Source: Triatoma infestans | Lineage: Eukaryota > Arthropoda > Insecta > Hemiptera > Reduviidae | NCBI GenBank assembly: GCA_011037195.1 | Contig: JAAEAF010000355.1 | Span: forward strand, 248,001-312,000 | Reading direction: 5' to 3' | Length of the DNA stretch: 64,000 nt | Shown: positions 1 through 14,400 of the stretch, in pieces | Position numbering within the stretch: the stretch's first letter is position 1 | How the letters are laid out: every line of letters begins with the position of its first letter | Notes under the pieces: model-generated | The model's input: only the letters and a program-made list of their open reading frames with translations | What the model was told of the DNA's origin: nothing | Databases searched by the model: none | Position numbers and translations under genes: made by a program

Positions 1-625
1 AACCAACCACAATAACGCTTTAGAGGAAAACATTACCATACCCCTTCACACCAAAACCTCTCTTAAATGAATTTTTCCTGAAAAATGTTTCAAATGTAGC
101 ACTTTATATATGTACTTAACATTCCATGTTTAAAGAAAATCGTTGGAGCCATTTTTTAGAAAATCGCAAAAAAAAAACTGTTAAGATCCATTCAATAAAG
201 TTATAATTCCGGACAATCGATTTTTTTTTTCAAACTCGGAATTTCAACAACATATTTAATTCTAATTAATATTATTTAGACAATAGAATTCTATAATAAA
301 CTGAAATAGCACTTTAGAAGAAAACATAACTCCACCACTCCTGCAAAACCTTTCTTAAAATGAATTTTCCCAGAGAATGTTTAAAATAAAAAATTGTAGC
401 TTTTAATATAAATAATTAATGTATTAAGTTTAAAGAAAATCGTTTTTGAGTTGAATTTCAAGTTTGAACTTCCGGTGATTTTTCGGTTTTGAGTTGTGCT
501 GTTCACTTACACACACACAGGAACCACTTTTTTGAATCAGGGTATCTCAAAACGTGTATTTCCGTTGAAAACGATATCGAAAATCTGAGACGATTACAAT
601 ACTTCCTAGTTAGGAGTAAGACAGT
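1..625 (+). repeat. M-repeat copy (two modules plus 3' end)
   Basis: The copy continues past the left edge. It contains two diverged module units (CTTTAGAGGAAAACAT near 20, CACTTTAGAAGAAAACAT near 311, each followed by CTTAAA..GAATTTT and AAAATCGTT). These are followed by the CA-rich segment and the right-end block ending TTAGGAGTAAGACAG. It has no coding capacity. It sits in the AdipoR gene beyond exon 3. Confidence 0.75.
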
Positions 626-2222
626 CATATTTAATTAATAAATATTACCAGAACGCGGATATTCTTAAAAAAAAAATTTTTGACGCTTCTTTGAGACGCT
701 TTATTATGATTGAAAACGTTTTTTCTTATTATAATATAAAAATAATAATTTTTAGAAATTTCTTGGCCAAGAATATTATAAAGTATATCACAATTAATGG
801 AATTGTACAAAACATTTTATAGTTCCCTTTAAAAATTGTAAATCATTTGTACTTCACTTCACATAACATAAATACTTCTTAAACATAAATATTGTTTACA
901 TTGATATTGTTTACATTCATTTTGTGCTTCTTTTATTGAATAGATAAAGACTATCTATTATTATTTTTTATTTTAAAATAAACAAAAATTACATTCATTC
1001 TCTTTTATTTGACCTTTGGGAGCAATTGGATTAATAAAGACCGCCGGTTAGGAGGACAGAGGGACAATTTTCTTGATGGAAGCAAATGAATACGCCCCTC
1101 AAGACTTTGTCTTTCTTCTGAAGTATTTTTATTAACAAACCCGTTACTTTTAAAAGTTTCAAGTAAAAGAACGACATCTGCATCTAAACTGAGAACCAAA
1201 AAAAAAAAATCTAAGCCAAATCAAACTGAATTCAATCAGTAATGCTATCAATATTAAAATTCATCTGAACTCATACACAGATCAAGAACATTAGTACTTA
1301 TTATCCAAAAAAAAAAAGCGAGAATTAATCAACAGGAATAATTTCAAACACTGCTATGTTAATAAAAAGTAAAATCTGTAAAAAACAAATCAGAAAGCAC
1401 AGTTCTAGGCATTTCATCACAACTTCATTGATTTAGAAGAAAGTTTTTCTCCTACTGTAATTATAAATGAACGGTTCCTATTGTATAAAATTTATAGCTA
1501 CTTAGATCGGCTGCATTATTGATGAGATTATTAACTTTCAAAAACATATCTGCTGCACAAATAAACGGTATTTTACAAAAATTCTCTAACGTTATATTAA
1601 CCACTTCGGAAAAACCTGATAAGAGGAGGATTATCCTAGCCTTACCATTTCAAAGAACTTATTATCGACTTTTTAAATCTAGGTTAATTATACGCTTATT
1701 TTTAAAATTACTTATAATTATTATAATGGAATTTTATCATCATTAAGGAATTAAGGATATTTCAATTTATTATTAAATTATCTATAAATAAAACAGAGAG
1801 AAAGTTATGTAATTGAGAGTATTCACCCAAAATTACACTTTCAAATTCTTCGAACAATGTCCTTTAAATTTTCTTTTGTTGTACGTGTGCAAACCAGCTG
1901 AAAGTCAAAATAAGATTCTCAGTACAATAAGTATATCGATTCAAAGTATGTAACTATATTTTATCAATTGAATAACTGATTAATTAAAAAAAGAAACAAA
2001 ACAAATATAAATCATACGATTTGTACACGCAGTCCAAATAACAATTAAATGTTATCAATGTTTTGCATTTAATAAAATAAATAAAAAAAAACAGTAGTTG
2101 CTTCTTATATGAAACACTAAGTTGTAAAAAAACAACTATAATGATTTATATAAATACTAGAATAACTTATTACTTAAAATACTGGAATTTTATGACTACT
2201 GATTCTCTTTTCTCGTACATAC
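626..2222. other. AT-rich stretch, AdipoR intron after exon 3
   Basis: AT-rich, with many poly(A) and poly(T) tracts. I searched the minus strand for the next AdipoR exon (first transmembrane helix) and saw no convincing candidate. Short open frames here resemble nothing I recognise. Confidence 0.4.
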
Positions 2223-2490
2223 CTAATAGATGAGTCCAAATGTTGCCAGTCTCTGTGTGTATCCTAAATATAGATTTGAAGCACATCTTGAATGAAGGTA
2301 ATGGTGGCCGATGTCCGTCGTGTAAGTAATCGTTGTCTTGTAACCAATGTGGAAGATGTCTAAAGTTGCATACTGACCAAGAAGCCGACCATACTTTTCG
2401 CATAAAATCGCCAGCTGGTTCTCGAAAACTTGAATTTACCAATGCACCTAGATCCAAGTCGCGTAGCCCAACTCTCAATACTTCTGTCAC
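2223..2490 (-). CDS. AdipoR: AdipoR coding exon 3 (conserved pre-TM1 block)
   Basis: The 268-base exon encodes 89 residues plus the first base of a glycine codon. It starts after a pyrimidine-rich acceptor ending CTAG at 2491 and ends at TTAG|GTATGT, with donor GT at 2222-2221. The first codon is GTG (valine), read internally and not as a start; in Drosophila AdipoR the corresponding segment also reads TEVL. The exon holds the most conserved stretch of the family: KVW, LPHWLQDNDYL, GHRPPLPSF and FRIHTETGNIWTHLL. The donor phase (1) leaves the Gly codon to be completed by the next exon, which I could not find in bases 1-2160. Confidence 0.95.
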
Positions 2491-5400
2491 CTAGGTCAGA
2501 GTAGGAAAGTAGGGAGGAATTGGACAAAATAACACATACAACAAAAACAAAAAAAAAAAAAAATCAATAATTAATAGGATATTTTTGGTTTTTAATATAT
2601 TTTATATGAAATTAAAAAAAAAAAATCATTTGATCAAGAAAGACTAGTCCCTCAAAAGTCTTATACTTCAAAAAGAAACTTAGAAAATGAAATTTCCATC
2701 ACCAAAAAGAAGGAACAAATAATCCAAACAATTCCGCAGTTTTCAACCACTAATGCCACACACAATTAATTAAAATTTTAATCACACCCCAAAGTAATAT
2801 AAAAATACAACAGCATCTATAAAATACTATTCAAATGAAAACATGCAAATTGCATTCATGCTCTACTAAAATTAAACAATTTTTTTTTTCTTTTCTTCTA
2901 TTGCTAAACTTTTTTTCAAATTTTCAATTTCAGGATGCCACAGAACCTATGCAGTATTTTCTTTGGCAGTTTTCATATCATTATATTAAGCAACATTTCG
3001 CTCCGGAACGCTTGAGATCTTCTGGAATGACAGCACGCTGATGACCCCACGCATATAAACTAGATTGTGGGTTTTAAAATTTGTTTATACATTAGTCCAG
3101 ATGGTGGATAATATTCAATGGCTTCCCGTTAATTTACTGTCTTACCGATTTCGAGCATTCATTGATTATCAAATACGGCTGGCACATAAATCAATATAGT
3201 TTTCTCCTCCTTACTGTGTAACCTACCTGTTTAATTACTGCTCAAATTACGTCCGGGCTTATTTTTGTTCTTCCTTTTTTTTTTACGGAAACTTAGGTTT
3301 TCGCCCACATACTTCATTCACGATTTATATTGCTTGTAATTTCAGGTATTCGATGTTGCAATTCTCTACACTCGATGCTGGTCGCGATCTTACGTATTAT
3401 CTGCGCACACATTCATAATTCAGACGTTATGTCGGCCTTCAACAGTTCCTGTAAAGCTTTAATGATGATTGTGATTAATTTTATCTCAATGATTATCTGA
3501 CTAATTGATATATTATGTACTAAAAGACATACGTATTTAGCTGTTGGTAATTATTTTGCTATACTATTTATGTTGATTAATTTTTATTTTTTTTATAATA
3601 TAATTGTAATTTATTCTTAAAACCAAATTTTAAATTTTAAATATGTTTCCAAAATTTTCTAAATACACGGACAAATTGTTCGCTTACCGACCAATTCGAT
3701 TTACAACCAAGTCGTGGGAAAGGAACTCGGTCGTTAAGTGAAGAGTTCCAGGATATTACAATGCATGATATAAAGGTTTCATGATACTTGTCCGTTAATG
3801 ATGTCCTGAATTTATTGAAAGTAACATCAACGTGTAGTTAAGTTGCGTCAAATTGCATGCGACAACTCTTGTCACACTTCACAATGTAGACAACATCAAG
3901 GACATGATAATTTCTGCAAGCGAGCTGCTTGTTTTTTATGTACATAGAAATATACGGCAGCAACCATCGGAGAAACGAGTTATGGCTTCTTTTTATTTTT
4001 TGAAATCCTCAATTTACTTAATTTTGATTTGGCATTATCTAAAGAACGAACGGCATTTCCTAACATATGTTCAACCTAATTTTGTTTCACTTTTTGATTT
4101 TGACTTGATGATGACTTGTTGATCTCGCCTATATAGTATGAATCGATTCTAACAGTATTTTCTTAACGACAATACTTCATCATAATTGAGACGGTCAAAT
4201 TTTCTTGAAAGATATTTATTTGTACACTCTTCTTAACAAAACGACCCACTATTTTGGGGGTCACTTTTATGGTGAGTGTCCAGTTTTCAACAGGATACCA
4301 CCTAAGCTTTTCGGAGCGAAAAGGTTAAATAAAAAAATACCAAAAACTGAATAAGCCAATAATACAACATTAATATATGTTGTACATAACTGTTTTCCGT
4401 CCTGAAATGATTAGCAAACCCACAGAAGAAATAGAACAACAAAAGTGAAAACAAAGAATTTATTAACCTGAAAGGGTTGTTCACTTTCTTCCATAACAAA
4501 TTCCACATAATTATGTAGAAGCTGTAAATAAATCCAACACCATAAAAAAAAATTATAAATATGCATTTTTCACTTTTATATTTCCCAGGAAAATAAATCA
4601 TATACCATAAATTTAAAGTACAAAAATAAAAAAATCAAAACCTGTGATAATATCCCTCAAAACTCAGACAATTTTCTGTTAAAAATCTAATATAGAATTT
4701 ACCCCAAACAACCTTACTTGATATTGCAAATGTTATATTATTATTTGATATTTTGTTATAATATCTAAAATATTTTATTAACTCAAGGTTATTGCGCAAT
4801 TTGTCAAATAGCGAGCTATTATTTATTTATTGATGTTATATTTTCCATTCCTTAGCAAGTGAACTAGAAACAAAAAACATGGAAAAGGTCAAACAGTAAA
4901 CTTCCTTTTCATTTATCCATCGCGCTTGAATTATTTACACGTTTCAGGCAATACAGAATCCAAAAAAGATCACTGAAATAATGGACGTTCTTACTTAAGA
5001 GCTCTTTTTAATGAGAACATGTTGGTTTAATAGACTATAATTACCAAATAACTTTTTTAGCCAATTATAGACTCTAAATAGCTTTGGTTGATGGATGTTC
5101 CCGAAATCTTCGTGTCTGATGATGCCGTGGTAGTACCTAACTAAACAAAATATGGATTTTGAGATAAACTGTTCGCCCACACCAATTTGCTAAAACATTT
5201 TTTTTTGTATTCAGGGACCCCCAACCAAAACACGTATTTTCGATAAAAACAATTTCGAAAATCTGACACGATCGCAATACTTCCTCCTACTCCTAAGTAA
5301 GAGAAAGTAAAAAAATCTGAAGTGAAATAATCTATACGACTTTCTCTTACTGCAATTAATTAATACAATTTAATCAAGAAATTTTCTTTAAAAGTACAAC

Positions 5401-8400
5401 GTTACAAGGATTGGTTGGGCTGGTCATAAAAAATGGTGGTGGGGATTCTACTTATATAAAAATACTTTGTTAAAATATCAACACAAACTTTGTTTTTTCT
5501 TCATTTTTTTTAACGCACGTCCTTACCCATGTCAGTTCAGACATTCGGTCTCTGGCTTCTCGTTATAAATACGATATCCTATCTATCTTAGCGTAATAGT
5601 CCACACTATGATATAATACGCGTATGTCCTCGAGTGCAGAACATGGGTCCAGGTGTTCGGCGATCATTTCTCCTAACTGGCAAAGCGTTCTCCCGAAACG
5701 TGTCTCGAAAGTACTTTATGAGGTAATAGTGGGACCGTGTAATAATTCTGAAGCACGTGACTGAGTCTTTTCTGGACAAATTTGTGAGGACTCAACTGTT
5801 TGATTCTACCTATTTAATGCACTGACCGTTATCCATTGTAAGGCAGAATCATTTGGGAACCTTTCTTTGCGAGACGGTCCGCGCGTCTTCGTTAAACATT
5901 TTTCAATTCTTTATTTAAACATTATAATATCCGTTTATTTATGCAGATACCTTCTTTCTTTCACTAATTAAACTGTTATTTCTAACAAAAATTAATAAAG
6001 TAACTTTTTAAATTGTTATCTAAGGCTATGAATGTTTTAGAAATAAAAGAAGCCCTCTAACTTTAACGCTGGAGAGGAATATAGAAATTAATGAAGAAGT
6101 AGATCATCCCTCTATGACGTAATTAAGAAAAATCTCCATTACTTACGTTCGTAAATTGTACTAATTTCAAAGCTAGTTCAAAATATGTATAAATGTTGTT
6201 GAACTAAATAAATAAAATGTTACAATTTATTTGTGCGCCTCTACTACTGTTCCTGTTCTTATCAGTGAAGCTTTCAAAGATAAGTTATTTATGCACTTAA
6301 AAGTATAATTTATATTAAAATAATTTGAACAGATTACAGAATTGAGTAACAAGAAGGGTTTTTTTTTTTTTTAATATTATTATCTATGAGTTTTTTTCTA
6401 AAGTAAAAATAATCAAAAATAATTGACGTCAATTTTCATTAATCAAACTATTATCTGACGAAAGTAGCAGTTGCAATAGTGGCAACAACACATATTGATA
6501 CAACGATCACTGTGAAACATGAGCCAAATATCTAACTCACTGAGTTCTTTAAAAACTGTTTTCTAATTAAATCAAAAAATATAAGTAAAACATGAGAAAA
6601 GATTTTTTACAAAAACGAAAAAAATTAGAACAAATTTAAATAAATAAAGTGTGATATACGAGTCATTGGAAAATTATTAAGATATTAAAAATTATTATTA
6701 TTATTAAAATAAAAAAAATATTTTAAACAATTCCATCTACCAGTAAATAATTCATAACTGGTTAATTGAATTAATACGCAATTGACATATACTAATTGCC
6801 ATGTAACTGTATTAATTATTAGCACTATTTTTTTTTTTTTAAATTTAAGGCGTGTTAACATTTTTGGTGATTGGCACCCGGAGCCTTCTCAATGCGCTGC
6901 CGGCCTCCGGACAATGTTCTCTCGTTACAGACAACACTGTCCATCACCGAACAGTGAGCTGTAAAGGCTCCTAGGAAGAAAAAATCAAAGAGTAGCACAG
7001 CTGGACTCGAACCCGGGTCCTACATTATTTTTATTTAATTATCTACTAACTAGTGATATGCAATCATTACGTAGCGGTATCCTATTACTTTCTTTTATTC
7101 CCACAGTAAAAGGAAGTATTACGATCGAATCAAATTTTCGTAATTGAGTTTTAACTGAAAATACATTTTAGGTCTCCCTGAGAAAGAAAAATATTGTTTT
7201 TAGCTAAAGGTTGGTCTGTTTTTAACAAAATATCTCAAAAATGAAAAGTCGCAGGAAGCTCAAACCCGTTATTCCGTTTAATTACTATTACCGGCATCTG
7301 ACACAAAGTTTTCGGACAAAATCCATCAACCGCGATGACTTTACTGAATGCTTTTTTTTTCGGTCTTCAGCGAATTGCTCAAAAACGGCTCCAACAATTT
7401 TCTTTAATCTGCTATATTATCTACACACATAAATGCCTATCACTTTTATTTGAAAACAGTCTCCCGTGAAAACTGATTTTTTTTAGGGGGTACTGAGGGA
7501 GCAGTAGCGTTATGCTTTCCTCTACTATTTCAATACAATATATAATAGTTCTACCACCTACATAATATTCTTACTTACTTAGGTACTTGCAGTCATATAC
7601 AAGATAACTCTTACCACGCAAGCACATTTAAACGTTTATAAACAACAATTTTAAAGAAAATTTTGTCAATTTATTGCATTATTGTAGTAATAAGGGTAAG
7701 TCAACACCAGATTTTTTATTTACATTCAGAAATATCAATTATTTCTTTTTGGAGTGCATCCTCGATCTATGTAAAAAATGTCATTATCTTCGTAGTTTTA
7801 AGCTACAACCGACTTTGGTGAAGTGAGAGTTTTCTGCCTTAACTGTTATAAATAAATAAATAAATAAAGAAGATCAACATGAATTTGTCAGTTATACTGT
7901 CCTTTTTATGAGTAAATGTATCAGGTAATTCCAAATATATCAGGTAGAAATTTCCCAATATTAAAAGTTGGCAGCCATCACAGGAGTTTTGCAATTTTGG
8001 CAAAAAACGTGTATATGACCACAACATGTACATGGGTTTCTAGATATCTCTCATTCTTAGGGGGGTATACTTTACTGACCAAGGACTGATTATTATCTGA
8101 GTAACACGTCTATTACCTTGTGACATCGAATTTTACCAAAATACTCGTTTTGATGTCACTTGAGTCCAAAAAAAGTGGTTTTTATTAGAAAATGGTCTGT
8201 GTGTGTCCGTGTGTTTGGTGTGAGTGTGGGGTGCATAGCTCAAAAACAAAAAATGAAAGAACGCTCATACTTGGTATTCCATTTGGGGGTATCACCATTG
8301 AATCTGACAGGAACTTATCTGTCAAAACACTCTTCAACCGGAAGTACCACTTTACCGATGGATTTTTTCAGTTTTTTTGCAATGTTCTCGAAAACGGTCC

Positions 8401-11400
8401 TAATGATTTCCTTTAATTATATCAACTATACATACAAAGAGATACAACTTTCATTTGAAACATTTATCTGGGAAAATTCATTTAGGGGAGCTTTTGATGG
8501 AGGATTTGGAGTTTTCCTCTAAAGTACTATCTCAATTTATCATCTAAATAATATTACATAAAAGTAAATATGTTGCCAAAAATATACTGCTTTTTTATTG
8601 AAATAATTTCAGTTTTCTTCAATTTTATCCATTAAAACCTCACAACGGATTTCATTAAATTTTTTCCCTAACTATGATTGCAGAGCCTATCACTTTTATT
8701 TGAAACTTTTTTCGGAGAAAGTTCATTTAAAGAAATTTGTGGGAGGAGGAGGAGGGTAGTGGTAATGGTATTCTCGAAAAAAGTAATTTGAGAAAACAAA
8801 ACAGAAGCGTCATTAAAAAATTAATCGGGCAATTTTTAAAACATTCGTAGAGTATTCTGCCCAAACCTGAAGCTTTATTATTTTTTTGCTTTATTAAGAA
8901 ACCCTTATCAGATCAGACATTAGAACAGAACAATCAAGTACCTCATCGTCAATTTACAGCATAAGATATCCTAATAGAATTCAACGGAGATTTTGTCTTG
9001 TTCCTAAAATGATTGATCCACTCATAAGCAGACATATTTTGATCTGTATGAAAAACCCTATTTTTAAAACCGGAACCGAATTTCAAAAATCCTTCTATTT
9101 CCTTTTTCTCTGGTTACAGATATTTATAAAATTAACTGGCTATGAGGTAGGCATTTTTTATTATAAACGAATCGGTCCTTCTAAGAGGATTCTCATATAT
9201 ACTTTAAAGTTAGTACGTGCTAATAAACACTCCCTATTAAACCACTGCTGTTTTATAAATTGAAGGTTTTTTTTTTTTTTTATATATATAATTTAATGCA
9301 TAATTGAGCAAGCAAACTCAATTATTATATTTGTTAACTCGTTAAAATTTTCCCGAGGATCGCGTGACCAACTTTTACATTCATTTATCTTTTTTTTTCT
9401 ACTTCCTTACAAAAACGGCCTAGGATCCTATTTCAGTTTAGGGATAGCTATTAGCAAATGGTCAGAAAAGGTAAGGGAAGATACTTCAAAACTTAGTATA
9501 TCCAGAACAATTGACCCGCTGGTACAACTCACAGACAATTACGGACATCCCGTGACCCCCAATAAATGTATACTCTTCATATATGCCTCTTTCTATTCTA
9601 CCAATTAATTAATATTAATATTAAAAACCTCAAAGAAAGACAACAGAGTTTTACCTTGTTCGTTGATGCGTCATATCTTTAGAATTCGTAATATTTCAAT
9701 TATTTCATTTTCATCTGCCGTTAAATAATCTGGTATACATTGTAAGTTTCTGGTTCTCTCATTAAAATCCCCCATTAATATAAACTTTCAATCAGAATTT
9801 ACGTCTACTAAATGATATAATATAACTTCTGAAATTCGTAACGCCAATTATTACAATTCAAATATAATATCAGAGCCATATAATATTTGTTATAGTGATA
9901 ATTTACTTCTAACACTTGAATATTCGAAATATCAGTAAATTTGATAAAATTTTGCTTAATTAATGCTCTTTCTAAAACCAAATAGAAATCCACCACTTAT
10001 TCTACCAAAAAAAATTTTTTTTTTGTAACAGCTGGAACAAATTTTAGTTCGTATCCAATAAATACTTTTTTAAAAATTAAAAGAAGAACTTCCGTCAACT
10101 AAAAAGGTCTTACAGAAAAAAATCCTCTACACTGCAAGGTAGAAGAGGAAGAGAATAAATAAGTAAGTAAGTAAGAGAAAAAATAAATCATCCAAGCTTT
10201 AAAACAAATCATAGAATTCTACATTATATAATTTTTAATGTTTAATCCACCAACATAGTGAGGGGTATATGTTGGTTGGCATCCATATTAGGCAGTCACT
10301 TGAATGTACTGACATTGTAGTACAGAAAACAGCGCCAGTAACTTTGAATAAGCCCATATAACAATGAACTGTATGATCACAATTTCCTCAGAAATTATTA
10401 AAAAAAATCAATTTTTCCGAGAAAAATATTTCAAATAAAAGTGAAACGTTTCTCAGCTGTACAGTTAGCATTCCTAATTAAAAGAACATTTTAATGTAGC
10501 CGTTTTTGAGAAAATTCGAAAGAACTCAAAAGCTAATTCTATAAATTCCTTCTCCCATTTATCCGATTTTCTTAAAATTTGGAATTCTACCAAAGCTTCT
10601 CTAATCTAATTTAAAATTAGTGTCAGTTGTAGGACCATCAGTTTTCCAGAAGTAGTACTTCAGAAGGAAGCTTAACGTTGTTGCTTCGCCCCCAGAACCC
10701 TCCATAAATTCAAAAAAATGTTTCAAATAGAAGTGATAGTATTTATGTGTGTAAATAGTTTAGGGTACATCACTGGAACCTTTTCGAGAAAACTTTTGTA
10801 CCGCCTGGGAAAGCGGTACTTTTTGTTGATTCCCAAGCGGCAATTCAGGCACGTCCCTAGTAAGTCTCATGATATTCTTGGAAGGATGTCTTCTTACGGA
10901 TAGTCTCATTTCTTCGGGCTGAGAGCCTAATTTTTATGCAATGGATCCCTAGATATTGCGGAATAACAGGAAATGGAAAAGCAGGCCAGCTTGCCAAATT
11001 GGGATCGCAGAAAGAAATACCAACGACTCCAATAGAGTTCAACGTGGCGAAGAGGATCCTGAAAGAAAGGCTCAGGCAGGAGGTGGTTACAGGACTCCAG
11101 TAACAGCGGTCAGAGGAAAACAGTGGAGTATCCTAAGCACACCAAAAGGTCGGTTACCCCACAATCTGCCCAGAAGCGAAGCGGTTGCATGCTTTAGACT
11201 GGCAACAGCGCATGACTATTTCTGGGCCCATTTGCACCGAATTGGCAGATTGGTGTGGTTGATCGACCGGATTGTTGCCTATGCGGAAGTGGGTTCCCTA
11301 TAACAGATAGCCATCTGTTTGATTGTGAGGCCCTACAAGTTGTGCGACAGTTGCCTGATAGGCAGGCAAATATTTGATTATTTTAATTCAAAGATTTATT

Positions 11401-14400
11401 GGACTGCTCGGAGTAGAACACGAAGTGACTCTCGGCATTAGAAAAAAAAAATCGAGAAAACTAAACAAAACCAAAAGAGTTAAGTCGTATATCCGGTTGA
11501 TGGACTGGTGGTAAGTACCTAAACCGGTTATCAAGTTTTAGCTTCCTGCTATTTTTTTCTTATCTGAAATATTTTGTTCACACACAAACAACATACAGTC
11601 CATTCGTGAAAAACATTTTCTCAGACTCCAGGAGACCTCAAAACATGTATTTCAAAAATACTATCAAAATAATTTTTCTAATCAGCACAAACTGAAAGTA
11701 AAAATAAAATTTTCGATTGTTCAAACTGTAATAAAATATCAAACCTTCAAATTGTTATATAATATGTATAAACATATTAGCCATTATTTGTAATTTACAT
11801 ACAAATTACATTATTGCATGTAAAATAATAATACATGAATTTCATTTCAACTTAGCGGCAATGTATAAGTTTTATTCATTTATTCTTATACAATATCATT
11901 AAAGATTCATTTTTTTTTTCTTATAGTTTTAGAAACCTTTAATTAAAAAACGATTACTGCGAATCATATTTATATGCGAATAAGTTTAGATTAAGAGTAA
12001 AAACTAGAAATACCTACAAGAGCATGCATTATTGCTGTGTCAGATTCATCGGAATTAAATTTTACCATTAGCTAATGATCATTGCGATAGCGATGTTTTA
12101 AAAATTAGTTTGGATAGTTCAACTGCGAATTGAAATATTGCTACAGGAATGCAGTGATATTGTTATTTATGAAGTTTTCTATAAAGTTGCACTAACAAGA
12201 GTTTTCACCCTTTACAGAAATGTTTTCTTTTTCAACAATCCATACAAGAATAAATGAGCAAGTAGAGAGAGAGGCAAATGGTTATAATTTTAATATGGCA
12301 TATACACTTACATAAATCTAACAATTTACGTACTCTTTGACATAATTCCTCTATCACGTTTCTCACACATCACACTCTCATATACATCTCTCTATTAGAT
12401 TTGTTATGTCGGCGATGAAAATGTCTTTGTCTTAAAGTATGAGCCACTTTTGCATATTTGTTTATAGTGTATTTAGTAGCTGTGAAACTTGACGCAATGT
12501 GGGAGGGTGGTCCTTGAGGGGTCCAAACAAAATAAATTTATGATCTAAGGAGATTTATAATTTATGTAGAATATTCCAGTAGTTTCATGCGTAATTCTTC
12601 CCTCTCCTCCAAACTACTCTTGCTTTTTCAGACGTTACGAAGACGTTGAAAGAAGCTAGCTGTCTTTCTTCTTGAATATGTACATCGATGGGAGATTGAA
12701 ATTTCGATGGTTTTCCCGCACCTTTCAGGTCAGACTCTCTTAGTTCAGCCCTTTTGATCTGATTTGATCAGTGAATGAGAAGTAGGGACTATGTATATAC
12801 TGAGACAAGGGTCAAACAGCTGTTTTATATTGCTGGCAACTTATGAGATTGAAAATATCATAGGTAGAATTTACCTTAATATTATACAATACGTATGATC
12901 CGCAAACCTTCCTGCCTCTTACCGTCCCATCAGCCTCCTTCCCATCCTAGGCAAAATATTGGAAAAAATACTCTTCCAACGTCTATCCTAGAGCCCTCTT
13001 CAATTTATCCCCCATCACCAGTTTGGGTTTCGGAGTGGTCATTTCACTATCCAGCAGGCGCATCGTGTTGTAGATGCTATCGCTAATTCCCTTGAGCAGA
13101 ACAATATTGTGCTGGCGTCTTTTTGGACATTTCCAAAGCTTTTGACTGCGTCTGCCTCGAAGGTCTCTTACAGAAACTCCAGGATATCCTACCAAGTACC
13201 TTACCTTTAAAATCCTACCTGTCCAACCGTTCCTATCAAATCACCTAAGGAACTTCCACTTCCCTAACTTATCCCATCCTAGCCGGTGTGCCCCAAAGCG
13301 CATCCGGCACCTATCCTTTATACCTTATATACTTGCTGATATCCCCGAGCACCCTAACACAACTATTTATACTTATGCCGACGACACCGCAATCCTTTCC
13401 TCTTAATGATCCCGTAATCGCTCAACGTTCCCTACAAGTCCATCTCCAATCACTCGAGTCCTGGTTAACAAAATACAGAATAAAAATCAACCCTAATAAA
13501 TCTCATTATATTGTGTTCACCTTAAACAAAAAAGTTCTTCCTCCAGTTTACCTATTCAGCACTTCTATCCCTCCGGCAGACCACGTTCGTTATTTTGGTA
13601 TGTTCCTAGACAAGCGACTAACCTGGAACCCACATACCAGACTTAAACGACTTCCGTCAACAACCGCTTCAGACTACTTGCTAGACTCCTTGACAAGCGC
13701 TCCAAACTCATGCTACGGAACTCTATACTTCACTACTCGCACCCATCTGGATGTACGGACTAGAACTCTACGGAACCACAAAACGTACTAGCCTCAACAG
13801 AATACAAACCCTGCAGTCTAAAATACTCCGACGTATAGCCGATGCTCCTTATTATGTTTCCAACAATACAATCCACACAGATCTGAAGATTCCTTTTGTC
13901 CACGATATAGCAAAGCTCCGGTACAAGAAATTCCACAGCATACTTCCCCCTTCATTCCAATCCTCTCGCCCAAACCCTCTCCTCCACCACACTTCCAGGC
14001 CTTCCTACAAGGCGATTGAAATGTCTTTGGCCCTGAGACCTTCTAGGTGACTAATGGTAGGTGCCACTGGATAACTACCATTCATGCCCGTCACGTCATT
14101 GTTTATATCTTTTATTAGCCTATTTACTTGTTATATATTTATTTATGTAGTTGTAAATATTCAATAAACCAATTAAAAAAAAAATATTGTACAAACGGCT
14201 GCATACATTTTATTGAATTGGCAGATTAGAAGAAAGCTCTTAAACACATTGTAACTTCTGCTGAATCTTGCAAAAATTTATTTTCACCAAAAAATATTTC
14301 AAATAAAAGTGAGAGAGATATTTGCGTACGTAGATAATGTACGACATTTAAAGGAAAATAATTGGCGCCAATCTTGAGAAAAACGCAAAAAAAACTGAAT

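Noticed and set aside
1005..1199. Candidate for the next AdipoR exon
   Set aside because: The peptide does not resemble the first transmembrane helix of PAQR proteins.
2224..2490. A gene start at 2490 (GTG)
   Set aside because: The GTG directly follows a splice acceptor and is an internal valine of AdipoR exon 3.
3853..4122. 89-codon open frame, plus strand
   Set aside because: No family resemblance, no splice or codon signal; expected by chance at this length in AT-rich DNA.
7003..7021. Possible tRNA gene near the B-box-like sequence
   Set aside because: There is no cloverleaf, A box or acceptor stem; it fits a SINE head better.
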